A stretch of 64,000 nucleotides of DNA. Source: Owenia fusiformis (lineage: Eukaryota > Annelida > Polychaeta > Sabellida > Oweniidae). A program made the position numbers and the translations under genes. Positions 12,451 through 22,755 of the stretch are shown piece after piece. The stretch spans positions 32,466,556 to 32,530,555 of the forward strand of contig CAIIXF020000001.1 of assembly GCA_903813345.2 (NCBI GenBank), given 5' to 3'. Numbering within the stretch: the stretch's first letter is position 1; each line of letters starts with the position of its first letter. The notes beneath the pieces were generated by a model, which worked only from the letters and a program-made list of their open reading frames with translations, did no database searches and had not been told where the DNA came from.

Positions 12451-12641
12451 CACGAGCGTTGTGTGCAAAATGTATGTTGATTGTGTACCTCCCTCTGGTC
12501 GCGTGCCACAACTTTCTGGCCAATCAGTCCGACTATGACAAAGCCAACATAATAAGATATGCGTTCTTGTCTCTGATTGGTTTACAGTGTTGGAATCCGC
12601 TAAGAAAACCTGGACCAGATATGGTATTTAAACATTTCCCA
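12451..12641 (+). promoter_or_regulatory. Probable core promoter and Hes-type sites upstream of the Hes gene
   Basis: Within 270 bp of the start codon there are CACGAG (12451-12456, N-box form CACNAG), CGCGTG (12500-12505, class C site CACGCG in reverse), CCAAT (12520-12524), inverted CCAAT (ATTGG, 12576-12580), a TATA-like TATTTAAA (12625-12632) and TTTCCCAT (12634-12641), which is one base from a CSL/Su(H) site in reverse. N-box and class C sites are bound by Hes proteins themselves, so autorepression is plausible. All are short motifs and none is proven. Confidence 0.45.
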
Positions 12642-12720
12642 TATTGTCAAAGCTCAGTCAATAAATTCAAGAGAACTTTTATGAAACTCATTACATATAC
12701 AATTCAGGAAAATCTCAATA

Positions 12721-14150
12721 ATGGAGAAAGCGTTAAATCATATGGAAAATATTAGACCGACTAATGAAAGAAAGGTACGTATACAATACTCATGTTCCTT
12801 TTAAATTCTAAGAATCTACTTAATTTAATTTAAAAGTTAATATTACTTAGCAAAAAATCAATAATGCAAAAGTAGGAAAATTAGAATTACCAATTAGTGT
12901 GAATAAAATAGGATATATAGGTAATGTCCCATATCATATAAATACAATTTTCATTTTTTAGGCAAACAAACCACTGATGGAGAAGAGAAGACGTGCTCGG
13001 ATAAATAACTGTCTCGCTGAGCTCAAGTCCATCGTCCTTGAAGCTTTGAAAAAAGATGTAAGTCAAGTTACAGTGATAACAGCATAGCGCAAATTAAAAA
13101 ATTGAATTGTAATTTATTTACTTATTTATATAACAATAACAACTTACTAGACTAGTGTACATACAAAGTATATATATATATCCAGCTTATTTAAAGTTTT
13201 ATGTTTTGCTGTAATATATAATTATAAGAAAATCTCAATAAATGACCTAAAGTTGGACAGTATATTGAAATTGTGAATTGATCGATCTCATCATTGAATG
13301 TCTTTTTCAGCCTGCCCGGTATTCTAAACTTGAGAAGGCTGATATTCTGGAGATGACCGTCCAGTATTTACAGACCGTACACAAGCCACCTGTTGACTCT
13401 GCTGCGCCTTCACAAGCGCCATCTAGGCACAGTCCTGACATGTTTGAGAACTATTCAATGGGATACAACTCTTGCGTTCGCGAAACCATACGATATATGG
13501 ACACTATAGATGATGGTATCGATGTAGAAATGAAGGACAGAATCAGTGGACATTTATCTAAGCGCACACAAAACGTTGATTGTCGTTCAGTGTCCCCCTC
13601 CGTACAGAAACCTATATCTATTGACATTCCTAGCTCTCCCATGCGTGGATCACTGATCACGGAAAGAACAAACAGTGAACAGATGAACGCAATGGCGCAA
13701 CACAACACTGCGCACGCACATGAAGTAAGTCCCGTCACAACAATGGCTTTGAAATTAAACGACGTAACGATAATGCCATCTCACTCTGGGTCGACTTCTG
13801 CAGTACCAATCAGTTTTTCTCAGAATGGACCGACATCATCTGTCTCTCCCTTGACTCTCACAACGGGGCAAATGGCTTATTTGATTGTTGGCACCACAAA
13901 TATAGTTCCTGGAGCACAAATAACACCGACCAATACAATGGTTGTAACACCTGTGACATCACAACCACATCACGCCTTTAATCTGCAACATGGAAGAACT
14001 AGTCAATCAAAAAACAATTCGACAACAACGCCATCTATTAACATGAACAATATGCCAGTATTCCTAGACTCAAACGAAAATCATACGGCTTTCAAAAATA
14101 AGAATATCTGTAACTATGGCGATGATAAAGATGTCTGGAGGCCATGGTGA
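12721..14150 (+). CDS. Hes: Hairy/Enhancer-of-split family transcriptional repressor (bHLH-Orange-WRPW), three coding exons
   Basis: Exons are 12721-12774, 12962-13057 and 13311-14150, with donors GTACGT and GTAAGT and acceptors TTTTTAG and TTTTTCAG. Both introns are phase 0 and the spliced product is 329 aa. Residues 17-75 form the b[17 protein letters not shown] carries the Hes-specific proline (P22) in the basic region, and [17 protein letters not shown] is helix 2. Residues 94-135 match an Orange domain. The last four residues are WRPW, the Groucho/TLE-recruiting motif. Between 140 and 325 the protein is rich in Ser, Thr, Asn and Pro. Known role: nuclear dimeric repressor binding N-box and class C E-box DNA, commonly a Notch target. 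The ATG at 12721 is chosen because it opens exon 1 in frame with the basic region. The frame of exon 3 runs 11 codons into intron 2; those codons are not coding. Orthology within the Hes family is not resolved. Confidence 0.95.
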
Positions 14151-14333
14151 TTATTTTTATTAGGCCAAAATAATTTTGAAAAAAGGTTTTCCCTGTGTGG
14201 TAGATACTGCTGAAACTGTTGAAACATAAATCAGGTCAACAATACATGTGTACTATCTGCTGATGAAGTCACAAACTGCTGTAATGTAAAAATATAATAA
14301 CATATATAATTTTTCGAATAGAATATTTTTTCA

Positions 14334-14339
14334 AATAAA
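14334..14339 (+). terminator. Poly(A) signal of the Hes gene
   Basis: AATAAA lies 184 bases after the Hes stop codon in AT-rich DNA and is followed by a GTTCTATT-type U-rich stretch. It is the first canonical hexamer after the stop, giving a short 3' UTR. Confidence 0.6.
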
Positions 14340-14518
14340 ATAGCTCTTAAACAAAGGTTCTATTTATTTCATTGTTAAATGCATATTTAATGTCGAGTAT
14401 TATGTCTGCTTGCCACTTACAGGTTAATTATCTCGATAGCGAATTAGCTTTGGAAAATCCCTGTCCAAATGAAAAAAAGGTTTGGCCATGGTAATTTTCA
14501 GATGAAAACAGGCATATA

Positions 14519-15980
14519 CGAGGGGGTATCATTAATTAGTGAGACAAGTACCATAACTTTTTCAAATTTGCTTCAATTGCATTGATATTTTCACCAAATA
14601 ACATCTTGGTAGTATGCTACATCCTCATGTAGTTTGATTAGTTAACTCTATCATATAGTGGTTTAAGAGATTTCTTTGTGACGTCATGACCAGTGACCCG
14701 GAGCAGTTATAATATAAAAAAACTTCAAGATTTTACGTCAAATTTTCCAATTTCTCTATACTTCATGACTTTATGGAATATGTACTAGTAAGTATAGTGC
14801 CATCTAAGCATACATGCCTAACTATCATATAGCTTGCAAAGTTACATCTTTTCAAAGTATTCTCCACGGCATCTGATACACTTTCTACATCTATCAATTC
14901 ATTCCTGGTATGCGTCCCTACACCCATGAGCCCACAGCTCATTCATTTTAGTTACGACTGCCTGCTTTAGTTGATCTTCATCAGTGAAATGTGTAACAGT
15001 CCTGGCCTTAATTGGGGCTGGTTCCCCCTTTCTCCTCCATACTGATGATTGTCGTTTAGACTCTGGTGTATAGAACGATAATAAAGTTTCATCTCCTATG
15101 ATAATCTGCTCTAGAAAAGAAATGCCGTCTTTCTCATAACGTGCGAGGAATTCTTGACAAATCCTGACTCTTTCTGCTTTCTGCTCTCCTGTAAGAAGTC
15201 GGGGTACCCAACGTGCGCTAACACGAGTCATAGATAGCTCTTGGGTTAGAATCTTTTGAACTGAGGAATATTTGAGTCCAGACATAATACAAAGTTCAGT
15301 AATAGTGTGTCTACCATCCATAGATATCATATCTTCAATAAGTTTGATGTTTTCTGGAATCACGGTATCAGCTTTGCGACCACATCTGGGAGCATCAAAA
15401 ACAGTGTGGTTTCCATTATCTTTAAATGTAGAATACCACCTGTAAACAGTTGACCGCTTCACTTTTCCTGTCCATACACCTCATGTAGGCCCCTTAGTGC
15501 TGGAATACCTCTGATTGCATTGTATTTTATAACAGATCTTATGTTAACATTGAGTTCTTTGGAATTCATCCCTATTTTGGCCAATTTTGCTCCACCCTAA
15601 AGTACTGCAAAATGGCCGTGTCTCTGATGTCACAGCCATGTGTGACATCATGTACTAGAGATGACATCATAATTGGTTGTGTTGTCATAACAACCACCTC
15701 AGGGCACTGTGTAAACCAAATTTGAAAAGAAACTGTCATTTTGTAAAAAATTACATAGTAAAAAGTGCCCTTGTTTCTGGTAATTTTTTAGCTGCTCCAC
15801 CAACCCCTAGCAACCGTTGCCATGGTAACCGCTGTTGCTAGGTATCTATGAAAATAAATTAATGAGTGTGTTCATTCAATACCCTATTCCCAAGGGCATA
15901 TACCTACCAAGTTTTATTGCAATTGAATGAATATAAGATGCTGCCTCAAAAAAGTCTCACTAATTAATGATACCCCCTCG
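14519..15980 (-). mobile_element. Mariner-like DNA transposon, internally deleted, perfect 27-bp terminal inverted repeats
   Basis: The left end CGAGGGGGTATCATTAATTA... (14519-14545) is exactly the reverse complement of 15954-15980. TA dinucleotides flank both ends (14517-14518, 15981-15982), the target duplication of the Tc1/mariner superfamily. The 1462-bp element carries a broken transposase on the minus strand with non-coding margins of about 300 and 385 bp. Intact ends suggest it could still be moved by a transposase supplied elsewhere. Confidence 0.92.
14842..15569 (-). pseudogene. Mariner-like transposase remnant
   Basis: Reading on the minus strand, a start at 15569 opens MNSKELNV and an N-terminal helix segment ending LHEVYGQ. 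A one-base frameshift near 15465-15475 then leads to the main frame (15462 down to 14899). That frame contains the helix-turn-helix (RSTVYRWYSTF, SVQKIL) and the first catalytic aspartate in IIIGDETLLSFY. After KARTV the sequence jumps to a C-terminal segment, so the middle of the catalytic domain, with the second and third acidic residues, is missing. A TGA at 14899-14901 interrupts the C-terminus, which then continues in frame as IDRCRKCI ... GEYFEK to a TAA at 14842-14844. It cannot be catalytic. Family mariner is inferred from the GDE motif, the C-terminal RCRKCI/GEYFEK signature and TA duplications. Confidence 0.88.
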
Positions 15981-15982
15981 TA

Positions 15983-16651
15983 CACTTCTCTTATGCAAAT
16001 TTATAAACGTGTACATGGACGAACGAGTTTTGAAACTCTTGTCGGCGCCCCCCCCCCTTTAGCTATACCGTGGTGGTAAATATGAGAGAAAGTCGACCTT
16101 AAATTCTTTCATGTTTTATAGTTCATGACCTTTTATAGATATAACATGCACGAATATGACTTGATGCAGAAGCAGGAAGTGTTAAGATTCAGAATTTCTA
16201 TCACTAATTCACATTGTGCGTCATACATATGTGGGCCCACTAAACTTTAACACTGGGTACCGCAGTATTCTCATAAACCACTTTTTCCAGGGCACTTTTT
16301 AGGCCTAAAACGTTTATAGAAAGGTAATGTTAAATATTCAGTAGTAATTTAATATTGATTTCCATATATTCAACCAATATATATATATATATATACTGGC
16401 ATCATTGGTGAATGTAACATTGACCTTGATTGACCTTTCATCATCATATTGTGATGTTATATACTTATAAAAATTACAATATGCTTCCATTGCCAGAAAA
16501 TTATGGTGATGCTTTCTGCTTGTAAATATTCAAATATTGTATTATTGTTTACCACCAAATGACATTCTGATACTCAAAGCATCTTTCTGTTTCACCATCT
16601 CAGGGCTGAGAAGAAATGAGATGTCATGGTTTATCATGATGACCAAATGAT
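15983..16651. other. AT-rich spacer with a C-run and an (AT)n microsatellite
   Basis: A C-homopolymer lies near 16048-16058 and an AT dinucleotide run at about 16377-16395. From about 16400 a degenerate motif of the form TGACATTGACCTT begins to recur, continuing to 17535 and again after 19350. No gene seen. Confidence 0.5.
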
Positions 16652-16789
16652 GCCTAGGTCACATTTGCTGCGATTCATCGGCCGGCGCCCGGCTGATTGA
16701 GTATTTTGTTCAAAATTGAATATATTTCTGAACAAAATACTCAATCGGCCGGGCGCCGTAGTGAAAATCGGAGCAAATGTGACCAAGGC
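16652..16789. mobile_element. GC-rich foldback MITE, copy 1
   Basis: The element starts GCCTAGGTCACATTTGCT and ends AGCAAATGTGACCAAGGC. A strong stem pairs GCGCCCGGCTGATTGAGT with its complement across a short AT-rich loop near 16710-16730. The same structure occurs at 27325-27468. It has no coding content. Both copies are followed by ATTAAG. Confidence 0.85.
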
Positions 16790-17542
16790 ATTAAGGTGAG
16801 CAATGCCTCCCGTATGGATACGGTCGTAATTTACGTAATTAACATTGAAGATAGACCCAGAAACCCCTCCTTGAAGGAGCCCTGTGTTCTTTAATGTGTT
16901 CTTCTACATAGACATACAAGTACACACCACAGCCTTTTGTATGAGTTGTGGACCACTCAGTCAAACACCCTGAAGTACTTCACGCAAACAAGCAAATTAA
17001 GTCTTGCCTGAACCGGGGATAGAATCCGGGACCCAGAAGAAGTGAGTAGCTCCAATAATACTATCATATTCTATCTTATTCGGGGATTCCCCTTAGCCAT
17101 CCCATATGGTCATACAAGCCTTATGTGGATCTATCACGTGACATTCAAAATGGCGGACAACGGTCAGTTGGATTCCTATATGGTCATGTAAGCCTTTTAT
17201 GGATCTAGCACATGGGTACCACGTGATCGAATATGAAGGCTGAACTTTGGGAGATCTCCCCCCCTGTCGGGACCCATTGCGCATTGCGGGTGGAATAATG
17301 ATTGACTTAATTTGGACTGTCAGATGTGGATTTACATTTTACGATCTAACGGGATCTCTTGACAGTTACCTAATATGGTGTTTGGGCAACGAATGTGACA
17401 TTTTCCCTTGATAACCGAATGCAATTTTTTGTCTGCCAATGTCACCTCAACCTAATATGATTTCTTAACCGTTAATGTGATATTGACCTTTGGTGACGTA
17501 ATTTATGATTTCTGGACAGAATATGAGACATAGTCTAATAAA
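16790..17542. repeat. Short tandem duplication and degenerate minisatellite
   Basis: A block starting near 17103 (ATATGGTCATACAAGCC) is repeated about 75 bp on at 17178 with several changes. From about 17380 to 17535 a diverged unit of roughly 55 bp (ATGATTTCTGGACAG ... ATGTGACATTGACC) recurs. The same unit resumes at 19355-19500, which suggests that the sequence between is inserted DNA. Confidence 0.5.
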
Positions 17543-18581
17543 GGAGCTGGTAGCACACTATAGCGCAGCGATATTTGACCTAACATTAACATACCTACAT
17601 ATGTTCCCTAATGATTTTAATTATAACCGTTTAATATACTTCCGGCTTTGAGGCTGAATTATGCCTGCCATTAACAGAGGTCAAAAAATTACCGAAAAAT
17701 AAAATCCCAATTTTTCACAATTTGGAGTACACAATGCAACAGAAAATGATTTTAGATATATGATTTAGGTTTCTAAGCTATGAGTTTGAGGTTATTTTTC
17801 TTATCAATACCATTATGTAATCAGTGTATCAACGTTTTGTATTGTTTCTCAGGTATGAATAAGATAAATGCTACAAATGAATCACTTTTATATTAGAATG
17901 ACAAATGCTTAAATTATGCTAGTTTTTCACAAAATGGGTCTCAATACGTTTTGAGATATGGACTTGAATTCAGCGGTGAGTATTATCAATAAAAGAGTAT
18001 TATCAATAAATTGCTCTTCCTTGACTAATTGGTACTATAGCTAAAATTCTATTTCTCGTAAGCTCAGTTGCTTATAAAACAACCATCAAGACTTGCTCGA
18101 ATTCATTGAGAAAAGTCGTTATCATTATCTTCCTAAAATTTGATTGTATCCAGCGGTAAGGTCAAAAAAAGAAACAGCCATCAGAAAACTTGATGATAGC
18201 CACAAGTAACATCGAGGAAGAATTGAAAGGCGTTCGATTGCATATTACTCTAATTGATTATCAGACATGCCCTTGGAATATATGAACATTCCAATACCTC
18301 TGTAACATTTAATTAGATATCTACAGTAAAATTATAGTATATTTTTACATTATGATAATCTATTTTGTGTTCGTATGTTTAGAATAACGGTCTGTGTATT
18401 ATAAAATGTATAAAAGTTTGAATCAAAATATTTACGTTTTTTGACCCCTTGTGTTGAAAGACATTTTTTGACCCGAAAGCCGGAAGTTTTTTCAGCAAAT
18501 GGTATTTAAAAAAAATCAAGACATATACACCTTCGTAAATATTGCTTCAAATGTTGCTGCGCTATGGTGTGCTACGGATCC
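17543..18581. mobile_element. Foldback element with ~200-bp imperfect arms
   Basis: The left arm GGAGCTGGTAGCACACTATA... (17543-17745) is matched in reverse by 18395-18581, ending GTGTGCTACGGATCC. Both arms contain ACTTCCGGCTTT and GGTCAAAAAA(T/C). The central ~650 bp is AT-rich and non-coding. I could not define a target duplication. Confidence 0.7.
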
Positions 18582-18611
18582 TTCATATTCGGAAGTCATA
18601 CCATGGACTAT

Positions 18612-19347
18612 TACTTTAAAGTTTGAAATCTGACATTCCCATGTTAAACCAATGGGAACTGATAGCTTTGTCGCAAGTCATATTACAGAATATCCAACTA
18701 TCTGAGTTCTTTCAAAAAATACAAGTTAGGTAAAGAATCGAATTTGCAAACTTTGTTTAACAAAAAATGATTTTTTTCTCCACGTTCAACAAAGTTATAG
18801 ATCTCCAAAGTTAAAATTATTTTCAAGAAACCTCTCCCATTCATTCTGGTATGCCAGAGCCCCTCTTATCTGCCGTTTGCACTTTGGAAGGATAAAGACA
18901 AAGGGGGCGCGGCTATCGCGATGTCTCCCATTGAAATAACACAGGAGACGAATAACGTTTTTCAAAAATAGCTCTGTAACTATAATGTTCACAAAGGAAA
19001 CTTAACACTTAACGTGCAAAAAAGTTAGACATTTCAATTTTCTATATACAAATATTTTTTGTCGAAGCGTTTACTGAATAGATATCCAGAAATCTTATTT
19101 GCCCCAAACGCATCGTTGGTTTACATGAGAATGACAATTTCCAAAAAACGCATCAAATTTGTCATCAATTTTCGGCCTAAAAATTGGGAAAATTTTAGAG
19201 GCGTTGCACATGAAGTCAAGTTACATTTCCACCTTTTATATATCATTAGCATTTTCATCGCCGGTTATGTAAACACAATTCAAGCATAAAGAGGCTTTAA
19301 CACGTAGTCCAATGAGGGAGATTGCCAAACTTATGAATGGGAGTGTA
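18612..19347 (+). mobile_element. Truncated copy of the CACTCCCC palindromic element
   Basis: From CATTCCCATGTTAAACCAATG onward this tracks the element at 44188-45002 in the same orientation, through GAGGCTTTAACACGTAGT to GGGAGTGTA at 19347. The left terminal repeat is missing, so about the first 200 bp are lost. It carries an 82-bp insertion at 18842-18923 that the other copy lacks. Non-coding. Confidence 0.82.
18842..18923. mobile_element. 82-bp mini-insertion with 9-bp target duplication
   Basis: TCTCCCATT occurs on both sides (18833-18841 and 18924-18932). The insert starts CATTCTGGTATGCCAGAGCC and its reverse complement starts CATCGCGATAGCCGCGCC, so the ends resemble each other. The related element at 44.5 kb has CCTCCCGTTGAAATAACACA at this point without any insert. 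Confidence 0.65.
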
Positions 19348-19528
19348 ATATGATTTTTAAGCGACAAAAGTGATACGATTTATGGACAGCAAATATGACA
19401 TATAATCTTGATTTTTGGATAGTAAATGTTACATTTTAATGATCTCATATGATTTCCAGACTGCAAATTTGACATTGACCTTTTCGTGGCCTCAAAAATT
19501 GGATGGAGTATTATACAGTATGTACGTG

Positions 19529-19724
19529 CAGGCCCGTAGCCAGGGGGGGGGGGGGGGGTTCGGGCGAATCCCCCCCCTGGCCAAAATTTCTTTCAAAATC
19601 ATGCAGTTTTTCACCATTCTGACCATTTTTTGTGTGATTTTTGGCCAAATATGCCAAAGTGACCCCCCCCCTAGAAGTTTTGGGAAAAGTGAACCCCCCT
19701 TGAAAAATTCTGGCTACGGGCCTG
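19529..19724. mobile_element. CA...TG MITE with CCCGTAGCCAG termini, 5-bp target duplication ACGTG
   Basis: Left end CAGGCCCGTAGCCAGGGGG, right end CTGGCTACGGGCCTG, a perfect 15-bp inverted repeat. ACGTG flanks both ends (19524-19528, 19725-19729). G and C homopolymers sit just inside the ends. 196 bp, non-coding. Confidence 0.9.
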
Positions 19725-19729
19725 ACGTG

Positions 19730-21507
19730 TTTAAGTTAATCTCTGACTCTTTAGGAAGTTAACTATGATATTCACCTGCCATGACCTATTTACTATTTAC
19801 TACTCAATAAGAGGATATGGTTTGTACCTTTCTTGCATGATTGCTATAGTTTTGTTAAGTAAATGTAGCATGGTCATGTTATACATTACTTACATGTACC
19901 TTCCCATGTAGAATGGCGTGGATTGAGAGATCGGGAACGATGACCCCAATACAGTGATTCGGGTGGTCAATGTAATATCGACCCTTTTTCAACGGACCTT
20001 GAACTATATCGGGGATCATGAAACAGGGTGGGCGAGACCCGTCCATCTTTTATTAACATAAATTACAATAATAGTTTTCCGTAATTTACTAATTAGGCGT
20101 TTTATAATTTTCTTGGAAGCATTTTTATCCTTTGGATATTTTCTAACAGGAGTAGTTTTTAATAAAGCTTTAAATAAAGGACCATGTGACGTATTGCAAG
20201 TGATTTTAGACGGTCATATCTTTCACCATGAGTGCTTTCTGGCCATAAATACAGTGGTTTTTGATAAAACAATATGTTTTCTTTCAAGGGAATTCCCAAA
20301 GATAGTAACACATCAATCAAACTCTGAAAAATTATGGATAAGGACCTCACCTTGGCACTTTTATAAAAATGTTAGGCTTATTTTTTAAAAAGAGCATATT
20401 GTTTTTCTCAATTTAAACAAATCAAAAGTTTCTTCTACAATATATTAGCAATTCATGAAAAGGATATGGCGTTTGAAATGCGCTATAGTTAAAAATCACT
20501 TATCCCATGTTATTTTCCCTTTGGGAAAACTAATGCTATCCATTGTTTTTTCAGCATTATTTTGGTAATCTTCAAAATTATACTTTCAATACCGCGACCC
20601 CTTGTTGAATAATCTTTTCATGCAATAAAAATCACAAAAAGAAGATCCTCTTTTGAGTAAATAGGTTGAAATATGTTTATTTACAAATAAATATCTAACT
20701 GAAATGATTTTTCGCTCTATGATAAGATAGTGTTCCCTAAAGATGTATAATTGGATTTTTTCACAATTTCAGTTTTTCATAAATTGTGATTATTCATTAT
20801 AATTGGGGTACCGTTTTGCATATTTGTCTAACTGCCCGTATGAAATTATCCTGACATGTGTTTAACCAAGATTTCAGAGCAATCGTTTTTCTTGCTAGAT
20901 TCACACCGCATTACTTTCTTTCATTCGAATATAATTGTTTAACGAACAATAAACTTTGGTATTCAATACAATATGGAGTGAAAACAGATACACTTTAATT
21001 ATTACGCTGCTGGAAATCGTCCGCTAACGAGCCAGAGAATCTTTCCTTCTATTAATTAATTTAGGGAGAATCTTCACGGCTGGTGCTTTGAAGTCATTCA
21101 TGTGAACTAGTAGCCAAATCGCGCAGAAAACGTGCCCACGAGATGTCGAAAATTGGCTCCACCAAACAACAGAAATTTTACAGTATTTAGGCCACTAAGA
21201 CACATAGTTGCTTCCCTGGGGTTTATTACGGGATTGCACCACTGTTCTTTTTCAGAAAATAGTTTGGCCAGAGGCAAAATTTGGTCTCACAAGTCGCTTG
21301 TATCTTGGACAGTGTTTAATCTGGTATTTGAAAAACGAGTCTGACTGATGGACACAGGAATGTTTACAATCTTTTCGAATGAGGTCTTATGGAATTGGAA
21401 TCAGGCCAATGTCGCTTTTGAAGCAACACACAGAGAACCTCATATGTGAGATTCCATGCTCAATGTCTATTCCATGCTCAATGTAACTACAAACATGAAT
21501 ATATAGA
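19730..21507. other. No recognisable gene or element
   Basis: AT-rich DNA with scattered short open frames on both strands that share no known domain. Some GATATTCACC/TGACC motifs at 19760-19990 may be outliers of the degenerate minisatellite. Confidence 0.45.
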
Positions 21508-22755
21508 GATTATCCTATATGAGGTTCAGGATAGTGGGATTATCCCGTGGCCAATATAATATATCTGCCCGAGGGCATATATATAGTAGCCCGGACAGAA
21601 TTGTTCAATGGTCACTTTTTCTTTAATAACTTTTTTAATTTTCAGTATTATCAAAATCTGATCACATATTTGAAAACTAGAGTAAAATTCTGACATACAA
21701 AAAAATATTTAAGGAACATCTCTTAATTTATTGATATTATAGGCGTTCATAGTATGACTGACACAAATATATAATTCATCCTTTTGCCTCATATTTGTTC
21801 AAAATGGCGGCATATTTTGGGAATTTGAATGTTCAGTTGAAAGTTGATATTTAAAGATTGTCATTGGACTAAAGGGCCATGCTGCCACAGTTATAATCCT
21901 GATGTAATGCAGCAACTGACCATTTATCAAAAACAAGAAGTTAACTCCCTCCAAGGGTATTATGATATCAGCTCTATTGAAATGTTAGGGGTTGTGTTCA
22001 AGAGGATGTGAAAAGGTGGCGCCCCAATGTGCGAGTTGTGTAGAGAGTAGGTCCTCAATCCTTTCAAGAGCTCCAAACAGCCATCTCAGAGGCCATTGAA
22101 AAGCTGAAGAACAATTCACATGCATGCCAAGGATGGGTTAAAAGGCATGTGATTGGGAAATACATTACAAACTGTGGCAGTATGACCCTATAGTTGCACA
22201 GATTAACAAACTAGGGTTGCTAATCCACTACGAGTAACAATGGAATGGCCAACATAAGTCCTGCGACCTTACCAATATACTGTACATACAATGTACAAAC
22301 CTTTTTAAGTATTTGTATACATACAAGTCAATTGAAAACAAAAGGTTATAAATGCAGTCATTACCTCATACCAAGGCAGCAGCCATGATTTCGTAGGCCT
22401 ATGAGTTATGACATTTCTTAAATATTAGCTGTCAACTGAACATTCAAACCACAAAACATGCCACCATTTTTGAACAAATATGAGACAAAATGGTGAATTA
22501 TGTATTTGCATCACTCATACTATGAACGTCTATAATATCAATAAATTAAGAGATGTTCCTTAAATATTTTTTTTGTATGTCAGAATTTTACTCTAGTTTT
22601 CAAATATGTAATCAGATTTTGATAAGACTGAAAATTAAAAAAGTTATTAAAGAAAAAGTGACCATTGAACAATTCTGTCCGGGCTACTATATATTATATT
22701 GGCCAAGGGATAATCCTAATATCCTGAACCGACCATAGGATGATCTGTTTATCCC
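21508..22755. mobile_element. Foldback element with ~360-bp arms and a possibly coding spacer
   Basis: Left arm 21508-21865 (GATTATCCTATATGAGG...) matches the reverse complement of 22405-22755, sharing GGTTCAGGATA, TAGTAGCCCGGACAGAATTG and TTGAATGTTCAGTTGA. The left arm has an 18-bp palindromic extra, CTGCCCGAGGGCATATAT, near 21570. The spacer (21866-22404) includes about 60 open codons around 22045-22195 on the plus strand, reading FQELQTAISEAIEKLKNN, which might be the end of a transposase. I do not recognise the family. Confidence 0.75.

Noticed and set aside
12459-12755. 98-codon frame overlapping the Hes promoter and exon 1
   Set aside because: It runs through promoter-like sequence in a different frame from the Hes start and has no recognisable domain.
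13278-13310. ATG-started extension of the third Hes exon
   Set aside because: The 11 codons lie upstream of a TTTTTCAG acceptor, and the bHLH continues only if exon 2 (ending KKD) is joined at 13311. They are intron 2.
17000-17040. tRNA T-arm-like sequence (GGGGATAGAATCCGGG)
   Set aside because: No acceptor stem or anticodon arm could be drawn around it.
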